Below are positions 1-6,311 of a DNA stretch of 11,788 nucleotides, piece by piece. The stretch spans positions 1 through 11,788 of the forward strand of contig DXYG01000080.1 of NCBI GenBank assembly GCA_019415925.1. The letters are read 5' to 3'. The first letter of the stretch is position 1. Each line of letters opens with the position of its first letter. Source of the DNA: Clostridiales bacterium. GTDB taxonomy: Bacteria > Bacillota > Clostridia > Oscillospirales > Acutalibacteraceae. The notes below the pieces were generated by a model. That model was not told the DNA's origin and did no database searches. It saw nothing but the letters and a program-made list of their open reading frames with translations. Position numbers and translations under genes: made by a program.

Positions 1-233
1 TAGGAACCCGTCCCCTACGATTGAAACACAAACGTTTCCTGTATTGCCGTAGGGGACGGCTTTTCTGCGAAAACGGCAACCCTTTTGTCGCTTTGCGACA
101 TTTCCCCTAATAGGGGAATTTCCTTGACGTCCCGTTTCATAAATTGCAACGCAATTTATGAAATATGGCGAACACAGTTCGCCGCTACAATCATTAATTT
201 TGCCCGTCGAGGCACTCGACAAATTATGGTTTA
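1..233. repeat. Partial hairpin-array intergenic element (right end of a TIR-bounded repeat)
   Basis: No gene is visible here. The stretch is packed with perfect stems: 8-19 pairs with 48-59 (12 bp, GTCCCCTAC core); 86-91 with 95-100 (TGTCGC/GCGACA); 102-108 with 112-118 (TTCCCCT/AGGGGAA); 135-147 with 151-163 (13 bp, loop AAC); 167-173 with 177-183 (GGCGAAC/GTTCGCC); and 206-211 with 215-220 (GTCGAG/CTCGAC). It ends in AAATTATGGTTTA at 221-233. That 13-mer recurs, inverted or with one change, at the ends of the complete element at 8022-8271. I infer that this is the right part of a similar element whose left end lies before the window. It sits just downstream of murE and may help end that transcript. 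GCCGT/ACGGC followed by TTTT at 46-64 resembles a small plus-strand terminator. Confidence 0.7.
164..233 (+). repeat. Type A repeat end, copy 1 (70 bp)
   Basis: This 70-bp segment is the exact reverse complement of 8022-8091, with no mismatch. The match stops sharply on both sides. It contains two short hairpins (167-183 and 206-220) and ends in the terminal 13-mer AAATTATGGTTTA. The flank after it, GCTTGCTAAGGGGATAAC at 234-251, loosely resembles the flanks of the copies at 8272-8291 and 11713-11726. Confidence 0.9.
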
Positions 234-265
234 GCTTGCTAAGGGGATAACTATTTTTGTTTATT

Positions 266-1735
266 TTACTTCTTAGCAAGCTCGTCAATGATTTCCGCAA
301 TCAACTCACGTTCGTCCATATGGTACTTGACACCCTTGATTTCCTGATAGTCCTCGTGTCCCTTACCTGCAAGCACGATAATATCGCCGTCTTGTGCATT
401 TTCCATACAATATTTTATTGCGTCCTTGCGGTTTGGCACGACAACGTATTTTCCGTCGGTCTTGCTGATTCCCGTCTTGATGTCCTCAATAATGTCCATT
501 ACGTCCTCAAAGCGTGAATTGTCCTCTGTGATTACCGATAAATCGCTGAGTCTGCCCGAAACCTCGCCCATTTCATAGCGGCGCACCTTGGGTCTGTTGC
601 CGCCTGCGCCGAACATTGTAATGAGTCGGTTGGGATTGTAGTGGCGCAGAGTAGTAAGCACGTTTTCCATTGAAAGCGCATTGTGTGCGTAGTCGATAAG
701 CAAGGTGTAGTTTCCGGGAACCTTTACAGGCTCAACTCTGCCCTTGACCTTTGCCGCCCTGAGCCCTTTAATTATAGCCTCGTCGGGAATGTCAAAGAAA
801 GAAACTGCACATATTGCCGCAAGAGCGTTGTATACGTTGAATTTTCCGGGAATTCCGACGTCAAGCGAAAGCGTTTTCAATCCCTCTGTGTCGAAGTGAA
901 CGCCGAGAAATCCTTTGTCGGAAATAAGATGCTCGTTCTTTGCACGGAGCTGAGCAAGCTCGGAAAATCCGAAGGTAACAACGGGACCGCTTGCATCCTT
1001 TGTGATTTCCTCCCACTTTTCGTCATCAATATTTGCAGCGGCAAGCCTGCATTGACGGAACAAAAGGCTCTTGCAGTAGAGGTACTCACGTAAATCCTTG
1101 TGCTCAACTCCGCCGATGTGGTCGTCGGAAAAGTTTGTAAAGATTCCTGCGTCAAATTCAATGCCTGCAAGTCTGTTGTGCTTGAGTCCGATTGATGACG
1201 CTTCAATCACCATTGCACCGCAGCCTGCGTTAATCATATCACGCATTGCCTTCTGAATCTCATAGGATTCGGGCGTGGTGTTGTTGGTTTTGTAGGTTTT
1301 GCCGCCGTAAACAATGCCGAGCGTGCCGATTGTGCCTGTCTTGATTCCTGCCTGCTCAAAAATTTCCGCTGCCATTGCAGTTGTGGTAGTTTTGCCCTTT
1401 GTGCCCGTTATTGCAACGGTTTTAAGCTCTTTTGCGGGATTTCCGAAAAATTCTGCGCTCATAAGCGCAAGTGCAAGCCTTGTATCTCCTGTTTTGATTA
1501 CGGCAACATTTTTCGGAACTTCAAAATCAAGCTCGTCGCTTATGATTAGTGCAACAGCACCTTTTTCTACGGCTGACTTAGCATATTTATGTCCGTCGCT
1601 GGTGTAGCCCTTCAGACAGACAAACGCAGTGCCGTCACTGACCTTGCGTGAATCGTAAATTATGTCCGTAATGTCGGGGTTTGCACTGTTTTGAGCAATG
1701 TATTCAATATTAACAAGTAAATCAGACAGTTTCAT
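266..1735 (-). CDS. murE: MurE-type Mur ligase (UDP-MurNAc-tripeptide synthetase-like)
   Basis: The 489-residue product has the three-domain layout and length of MurE, the cytoplasmic ATP-dependent ligase that adds the third amino acid to UDP-MurNAc-L-Ala-D-Glu in peptidoglycan synthesis. Visible motifs are the ATP loop GTKGKTTT (111-118), the SS and TNFSDDH region (180-206), the probable carbamylated lysine in YCKSLLF (K222), DYAHN (348-352), FGAGGNRPK (375-383) and GKGHE (457-461). Several signatures are off-type. The usual DNPR/DNPA residue-selecting motif reads DNSR (405-408). The common SSHAL reads SSIGL, and the region after DH reads IGGVEH rather than LDFHGT. The retained Arg408 would favour meso-diaminopimelate, but that is inference. 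It may be the housekeeping enzyme or a paralogue. The ATG at 1735 is preceded by a CGGAGTG ribosome binding site at 1741-1747. The gene is transcribed alone, away from the sugar-uptake genes. Confidence 0.85.
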   Translation of the reverse strand: MKLSDLLVNIEYIAQNSANPDITDIIYDSRKVSDGTAFVCLKGYTSDGHKYAKSAVEKGAVALIISDELDFEVPKNVAVIKTGDTRLALALMSAEFFGNPAKELKTVAITGTKGKTTTTAMAAEIFEQAGIKTGTIGTLGIVYGGKTYKTNNTTPESYEIQKAMRDMINAGCGAMVIEASSIGLKHNRLAGIEFDAGIFTNFSDDHIGGVEHKDLREYLYCKSLLFRQCRLAAANIDDEKWEEITKDASGPVVTFGFSELAQLRAKNEHLISDKGFLGVHFDTEGLKTLSLDVGIPGKFNVYNALAAICAVSFFDIPDEAIIKGLRAAKVKGRVEPVKVPGNYTLLIDYAHNALSMENVLTTLRHYNPNRLITMFGAGGNRPKVRRYEMGEVSGRLSDLSVITEDNSRFEDVMDIIEDIKTGISKTDGKYVVVPNRKDAIKYCMENAQDGDIIVLAGKGHEDYQEIKGVKYHMDERELIAEIIDELAKK

Positions 1736-1787
1736 AATAACACTCCGTTTTCTGAAAAATAAATTATTACTAAGTTGATTACTTTTA

Positions 1788-1816
1788 ATTATACCAATTT
1801 TTCCCGATTAATACAA
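1788..1816 (-). promoter_or_regulatory. Predicted sigma-A promoter of murE
   Basis: Read on the minus strand, TTGTAT (1811-1816) is followed after exactly 17 bp by TATAAT (1788-1793). A TG sits one base before the -10, giving an extended -10 (TGGTATAAT). Transcription would start near 1781 and leave a leader of about 45 bases before the murE ATG. Confidence 0.75.
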
Positions 1817-2116
1817 CTTCATTATGAAAAAAATCATGATTTTTAAAACAAAACTGCTAATTGGTAAAAATTCACTATAAAATTTTAAAAATTATGTTTT
1901 CCTACGTAAGTTTTGCGAAGTTGATAACACAAAAATGACGTTTGTATTAACAGAAACGAGATCTGATTGAGCATATTGCACAATTTATTTATGAGCAAAA
2001 TAAACAAAAAATCAAAGTTAATTTTAGAAGATAAGTAAAAATAACGTTATAAACAAGTAATACTGTACAAAAATTTAATTAAATTTTAACAATATAGATA
2101 AAAAGTACAAAGGTAG

Positions 2117-2145
2117 TTGAAATTTCGTTGCGTTTTTGATATTAT
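2117..2145 (+). promoter_or_regulatory. Predicted sigma-A promoter of the maltodextrin transport operon
   Basis: TTGAAA at 2117-2122 and TATTAT at 2140-2145 are separated by 17 bp. The start site would fall near 2152, giving a leader of about 75 bases before the ATG at 2227. The run of A and T upstream could serve as an UP element. AGAGGG at 2213-2218 is the ribosome binding site. Confidence 0.7.
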
Positions 2146-2226
2146 TTATGTAGTGGAACAAATCTGCTTTTGTGCAATTTGCTTCATAAAAACAATTTAA
2201 AAATTTTTTGAAAGAGGGATATTCCA

Positions 2227-3555
2227 ATGAAAAAGATTCTTGCCATTCTTATGGCCGGTGTTCTTACTGCTACTGCATTCGCAGGCTGCGGCGGTGGCGG
2301 CGAGTCATCAAACACAAATTCAGGTTCATCGAACTCGGGCGAAAGCTCAAGCACAGCAACAGGTGTTAACTCATCAACAGTTGACTACGCTTACTTCGGT
2401 GACGAGGACAACATCAAACTCAAGGTATGGGCTCCTGACGCAGCTGTAAACCTTGTTAAGCAGCAGATTGAAGATTTCAAGAAGGCTTATTCTGAAAAGA
2501 AATTCGACATCACAGTTGTTGCTCAGGGCGAAAGCGACGCAGCTACTCAGATGCTCAACGACGCTTCTGCTGCTGCAGACGTATTCAGCTTCCCGAGCGA
2601 CCAGCTCAACAAGCTTGTTGACGCAGGCGTTATCGCTCCCGTAGCTAAGGGCTTTAAAGATTATGTAACTTCCGAGAACTCAGAGGACACTGTAAAAGCC
2701 GGTACATCAAAGGATACACTCTATGCTTATCCCGAAACAAACGACAACGGTTACTATATGGTATATGACAACACAGTAGTAACAGAGGAAGACGCTAAGA
2801 CTCTCGAGGGTACACTTGCTGCTTGTCAGAAGGCAGGCAAGAAGTTCATCTTCGACGCAGGCGACGGCTTCTATGCTTGTACTTTCGCTTTCACAGGAGG
2901 CGCAAAGATTGACGGTCTTGAAGAAGACGGCATCACACAGAAATTTGTTGACTACGATGAGGACGAGGCTGTTAAGACATTACAGGCATTCGCAAAGCTC
3001 ATCAAGGAATACAAGGGCACATTTACTTCACTTAACGTAAAGAATGTTGCTTCAGGCTTTAAGAACGGCACTTGCGGCGCAGGCGTTGACGGTTCTTGGG
3101 ATACAAAGGTTAACCAGGATTCACTCGGCGACAAGTTCGGCGCAGCTAAGCTTCCTACAATCAACGTTGACGGTGAGGACAAGCAGCTTGTCTCAATGTT
3201 CGGTTATAAGTACATAGGCGTTAACGGCTCTTCAAAGTTCCCCAACTCAGCTCAGATTCTTGCTCTCTATCTCTCAGGCGAAGAGTGCCAGAAGCAGAGA
3301 ACAGAAGAACTCGGATGGGGTCCTTCAAACAAGAACGTTCAGCAGGATAAGCTCGTTACAGAAAGCCCTGTTCTCAACGCAATCAAGGATCAGTCACAGA
3401 ACTCCTGTACACAGGTTAACATTGCTTCAACATTCTGGACTCCTATGGGTAACCTCGGTAACAAGCTCGTTGCTGAAGAGTGGAACCCCGATGATGCTGA
3501 TGCAACAAGAAAGCTTCTCCAGGATACAATTACTAACATTCGTGATGAAGGTTAA
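2227..3555 (+). CDS. Extracellular maltodextrin-type solute-binding lipoprotein
   Basis: The 442-residue product is a family 1 ABC solute-binding protein. It should sit on the outer face of the membrane and hand maltose or maltodextrins to the permeases encoded downstream. Residues 1-20 are a lipoprotein signal peptide (basic MKK, hydrophobic core, AFAGC), with Cys21 as the likely lipidated residue. A flexible Gly/Ser/Thr/Asn linker follows to about residue 51. The mature fold begins around KVWAPDAAVNLVKQQIEDF (66-84), continues with ADVFSFPSDQLNKLVDAG (117-134) and includes YAYPETNDNGYYMVYDN (166-182). All three match the pattern of MalE-like proteins. Family length fits. Substrate is inferred from the MalF/MalG-like partners and the amylase nearby, because the protein alone cannot separate maltodextrin from related oligosaccharides. 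A strong hairpin follows the stop codon, which is common where the binding protein must be made in excess over the permeases. Confidence 0.88.
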   Translation: MKKILAILMAGVLTATAFAGCGGGGESSNTNSGSSNSGESSSTATGVNSSTVDYAYFGDEDNIKLKVWAPDAAVNLVKQQIEDFKKAYSEKKFDITVVAQGESDAATQMLNDASAAADVFSFPSDQLNKLVDAGVIAPVAKGFKDYVTSENSEDTVKAGTSKDTLYAYPETNDNGYYMVYDNTVVTEEDAKTLEGTLAACQKAGKKFIFDAGDGFYACTFAFTGGAKIDGLEEDGITQKFVDYDEDEAVKTLQAFAKLIKEYKGTFTSLNVKNVASGFKNGTCGAGVDGSWDTKVNQDSLGDKFGAAKLPTINVDGEDKQLVSMFGYKYIGVNGSSKFPNSAQILALYLSGEECQKQRTEELGWGPSNKNVQQDKLVTESPVLNAIKDQSQNSCTQVNIASTFWTPMGNLGNKLVAEEWNPDDADATRKLLQDTITNIRDEG

Positions 3556-3588
3556 TTGATTACTGACCTGAATTTATAACGTATTGTT

Positions 3589-3622
3589 TTCGGGGCGCTT
3601 TGCAAAAGCAAGGTGCCCCGAA
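3589..3622 (+). terminator. GC-rich hairpin after the binding-protein gene
   Basis: Bases 3589-3603 pair with 3608-3622 around an AAAA loop: a 15-bp stem with two G-U pairs (TTCGGGGC against GCCCCGAA at the base). No U-run follows (TAAAAGTG), so it is more likely a partial terminator or an RNA-stabilising 3' structure than a full stop. Such a structure would raise binding-protein output over that of the permeases. Confidence 0.6.
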
Positions 3623-3631
3623 TAAAAGTGA

Positions 3632-3739
3632 TTACGCTTTTTCGTAACAACTGCGGAGAATTCCGTAAATATACACCAAACAAATAATGTTTTGTTATTA
3701 TGAAAAGCGTAAGTAAAAGATATTATTCGTTTGGTGTAT
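3632..3739 (+). promoter_or_regulatory. Structured spacer with two crossing long-range stems
   Basis: In the 257-bp gap before the MalF gene, TTACGCTTTT (3632-3641) is complementary to AAAAGCGTAA (3703-3712). ATACACCAAAC (3671-3681) is complementary to GTTTGGTGTAT (3729-3739). The two stems cross, so they could form a pseudoknot or be mutually exclusive. The first arm can also fold locally as TTACG/CGTAA (3632-3647). No known riboswitch class is recognised. Function is unproven. Confidence 0.4.
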
Positions 3740-3812
3740 TGACATTAATCTCATTATCGCTTTTGAGGTTATTTTAAGAGAGATTTGCAGACTTTAATTA
3801 AGGAGAGCTCAT

Positions 3813-5315
3813 ATGACATATGTAGAATACAAACAGCTCAATCCGTTCCAGAGGTTTGCCCATAATTTTAAGAAATTTATTCTGAACATTCCGCATGCAC
3901 TTGCTAAGTTTTTCAAGGCAATCGGTCATGCAATTGTCGGATTTTTTACAGGCATAGGCAAAGGCTTCAAAAATTACGGAGTTACCTTTATTAAAGGTGA
4001 CTGGGCTACAAAACTTTCCTACTTAATATTTGGTTTCGGTGATATTCACAAGGGTAAATATTATAAAGGAATCCTCTTTTTCTTAACAGAAGTGCTCTAC
4101 GCACTCTATATGATTTTCTTTGGCTGGACTTACTTACAGAAGTTCACCACACTCGGTACAGTGGCAACAACGCAGGGCTATAACGAGCTTGGAATGCCCG
4201 TAACTGTTTACGGCGACAACTCAATGCTTATCCTGCTTTATTCGGTACTTTCAATCGTAATTACAATTCTTGTTTTTGCGGTTTATATTGCAAATATCAA
4301 AGACGCATATCGTCATCAGGTTATGAGAGCCGAGGGTGAAAAGCCCACATCGCTTAAGCACGATGTAAAGGAATTCCTCGACGGAAAGTATCACATTACT
4401 CTTCTCTCATTCCCGACGCTTATGATTGGCATTTTCAATATTATGCCGATGATATTTATGATTCTGATTGCGTTTACAAATTACGACCAGCAGCATCTTC
4501 CTCCGGGAACACTGTTTACCTGGGTCGGATTCGATAACTTCAGCTCACTGTTCAACTTCGTTGACAGCGCAACAAAGGCTACAACGTTTATCGAACTTAC
4601 TAAATGGACATTAATCTGGGCTGTAGTTGCTACATTTACCAACTACATTCTCGGTATGGTAGTTGCCCTTATGATTAACAAGAAGGGTATCAAGTTCAAG
4701 GCTTTGTGGAGAACACTTTTCGTTATTGCAATCGCTGTTCCCCAGTTCGTATCACTCCTTCTTATGAATCAGATGCTCCAGACAAACGGTGCTATCAATA
4801 TTGTGCTTTCCTACTTTAACGGCGGCGTAAATCCGGAAATTCAGTTCCTTAACAGTACTACGCTGATGGCGAGATTGACGGTAATTATTGTAAACCTCTG
4901 GGTAGGTATTCCGTACACAATTCTTTCAATGTCGGGTATTCTTATGAATATCCCCGAGGACTTGTACGAATCCGCACGTATCGACGGTGCAGGCCCTGTA
5001 AAGACATTTACAAAGATTACGCTTCCTTATATGATTTTCGTTACCACTCCTCAGCTTATCACACAGTTCGTTGGTAACATCAATAACTTCAACGTAATCT
5101 ACCTTCTTACCGGCGGCGGTCCTTCTACGGAGCAGTTCTATCAGGCAGGTCGAACCGATATCCTTGTAACATGGCTGTTCAACCTGACTATGGGCTCACA
5201 GGACTACGGTCTTGCTGCGGCAATCGGTATTCTTGTATTTATAGTATGCGCAACTCTGTCGCTGCTTATTTACAACAATTCTAAATCTATGAAGGATGAG
5301 GAGGCGTTCTCATGA
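3813..5315 (+). CDS. malF: MalF-type maltodextrin ABC transporter permease
   Basis: This 500-residue inner-membrane permease forms half of the transport channel. An amphipathic, Phe/Lys-rich N-terminal segment (about 10-80) leads to hydrophobic spans near 86-105, 138-161 and 196-221. A conserved permease core follows, with the cytoplasmic EAA loop ESARIDGAGPVKTFTKITLP (386-405) that contacts the ATPase. The GGGPSTEQFYQAGRTDILVT stretch (434-453) is characteristic of MalF-like proteins. The N-terminal extension makes it longer than the roughly 300-residue minimal permeases, as is usual in Firmicute MalF proteins. AAGGAGAG at 3800-3807 is a strong ribosome binding site for the ATG at 3813. The stop overlaps the start of the next gene by 4 bp (ATGA), which indicates translational coupling. 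A MalK-type ATPase is needed but is absent from the window. Confidence 0.9.
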   Translation: MTYVEYKQLNPFQRFAHNFKKFILNIPHALAKFFKAIGHAIVGFFTGIGKGFKNYGVTFIKGDWATKLSYLIFGFGDIHKGKYYKGILFFLTEVLYALYMIFFGWTYLQKFTTLGTVATTQGYNELGMPVTVYGDNSMLILLYSVLSIVITILVFAVYIANIKDAYRHQVMRAEGEKPTSLKHDVKEFLDGKYHITLLSFPTLMIGIFNIMPMIFMILIAFTNYDQQHLPPGTLFTWVGFDNFSSLFNFVDSATKATTFIELTKWTLIWAVVATFTNYILGMVVALMINKKGIKFKALWRTLFVIAIAVPQFVSLLLMNQMLQTNGAINIVLSYFNGGVNPEIQFLNSTTLMARLTVIIVNLWVGIPYTILSMSGILMNIPEDLYESARIDGAGPVKTFTKITLPYMIFVTTPQLITQFVGNINNFNVIYLLTGGGPSTEQFYQAGRTDILVTWLFNLTMGSQDYGLAAAIGILVFIVCATLSLLIYNNSKSMKDEEAFS

Positions 5316-6175
5316 TAAAAAGTTATAAGTTAAGAAGACACATTGCGAACGGCCTCATTTATCTTATTCTTGCAATTTTAGGTATTATCTGGATTTCTCC
5401 GTTTGTTTACCTTGTAATGCACTCTTTCAGAGCAGAAGGTCTTATCGCAGTTGACTACCTCATTCCTCATGAGTGGACATTCCAGAACTACATTGACCTC
5501 TTCACCGGTGCAGGCGGAAACGCTTCCATCAACTTCCCGAGATGGTTCCTCAACACATTCGTAGTTGCTATTTTCAGCTGTATCATTTCAACGGTTTCCG
5601 TACTTATGGTAAGTTACGCATTCAGCCGTTTGAGATTCAGTGCACGTAAAAAGTTTATGAATGTTGGTATGATTCTCGGTATGTTCCCCGGCTTTATGAC
5701 AATGATTGCTATTTACTATCTGTTAAAGGCTATGAACCTTACAGGTACACTCGTAGCTCTCGTTATCTGCTACAGCTGCGGTGCAGGTCTTGGTTTCCAG
5801 ATTTCAAAGGGATTCTTCGATACGATTCCGAGGGCGCTCGACGAAGCTGCAACAATTGACGGTGCAACAAAGAATCAGATTTTCTGGAAGATTATTCTTC
5901 CGATGTCAAAACCGATTGTAGTTTACACGGTTCTTACATCATTCATCGGACCTTGGACAGACTTTATTCTTGCTAAGATTATTATGGGTGATAACCTTGA
6001 CAACTATACGGTTGCTATCGGCTTGCAGAAGATGCTTAGTAATGACTTTATCAATACATACTATAAGCAGTTCCTTGCAGGTTCGGTTGTTGTTGCCGTT
6101 CCGATTACACTTCTCTTCCTCAAGATGCAGAAGTACTACGTTGAAGGCGTTACTGCCGGCGGCGTTAAGGGTTAA
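5312..6175 (+). CDS. malG: MalG-type maltodextrin ABC transporter permease
   Basis: This 287-residue integral membrane permease partners the MalF-like subunit. Hydrophobic spans are visible near 13-36, 79-102, 115-138, 144-164, 201-222 and 255-271. The EAA loop DEAATIDGATKNQIFWKIIL (177-196) is well conserved and docks with the ATP-binding subunit. The C-terminal YYVEGVTAGGVKG is typical of MalG-family proteins. Length is normal for the family. The ATG at 5312 overlaps the malF stop and is served by AGGAGG at 5299-5304 inside the malF coding region. A strong intrinsic terminator follows within about 20 bp of the stop, so this is the last gene of the transport operon. Confidence 0.9.
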   Translation: MIKSYKLRRHIANGLIYLILAILGIIWISPFVYLVMHSFRAEGLIAVDYLIPHEWTFQNYIDLFTGAGGNASINFPRWFLNTFVVAIFSCIISTVSVLMVSYAFSRLRFSARKKFMNVGMILGMFPGFMTMIAIYYLLKAMNLTGTLVALVICYSCGAGLGFQISKGFFDTIPRALDEAATIDGATKNQIFWKIILPMSKPIVVYTVLTSFIGPWTDFILAKIIMGDNLDNYTVAIGLQKMLSNDFINTYYKQFLAGSVVVAVPITLLFLKMQKYYVEGVTAGGVKG

Positions 6176-6194
6176 TTTAATATTATGCTCTTTA

Positions 6195-6225
6195 GGGCGG
6201 CAGTCATCGGCTGCCGCCTGTTTTT
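6195..6225 (+). terminator. Rho-independent terminator of the transport operon
   Basis: GGCGGCAG (6196-6203) pairs perfectly with CTGCCGCC (6211-6218), with a 7-base loop. An additional G-U pair extends the stem and GTTTTT (6220-6225) follows. This is the clearest textbook terminator in the window. It separates the permease genes from the amylase gene. Confidence 0.9.
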
Positions 6226-6271
6226 AATATGATGATATGGTTTAGCCTGCAAAGCAAATAATCATATTAAA
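6223..6271. promoter_or_regulatory. 11-bp inverted repeat upstream of the amylase gene
   Basis: Bases 6223-6233 (TTTAATATGAT) are the perfect reverse complement of 6261-6271, enclosing a 27-base spacer. The spacer contains ATGGTTTAGC (6237-6246), a 10-base match to the core and first flanking bases of the repeat ends at 226-235. It lies between the upstream terminator and the amylase start, where an operator or leader structure for that gene would be expected. I found no convincing -35/-10 pair in this gap, so the amylase promoter is unresolved. Confidence 0.35.
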
Positions 6272-6311
6272 TCATAAAACGAAATGACTATAAATGAAAG
6301 GATATTAACTT

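Larger units (their letters stand above)
1736..2226. other. Divergent AT-rich intergenic region, murE to binding protein
   Basis: This 491-bp stretch without a gene holds the two divergent promoters and is very AT-rich. Perfect palindromes are visible at 1829-1844 (AAAAATCATGATTTTT, just upstream of the murE -35), at 2041-2050 (ATAACGTTAT) and at 2070-2087 (18 bp, A and T only, about 30 bp upstream of the binding-protein -35). The central CG of ATAACGTTAT would suit a LacI-family maltose regulator, but no regulator gene lies nearby, so the role is a guess. I see no convincing small ORF or known riboswitch. Confidence 0.5.

Noticed and set aside
257..1206. Several open frames overlapping murE on either strand
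   Set aside because: All are out-of-frame shadows of the conserved MurE coding sequence, with no start signals.
3739..3774. TTGACA before the malF gene as a second promoter
   Set aside because: No acceptable -10 at 16-18 bp spacing (TTTGAG at 17 bp), so a promoter here is not supported.
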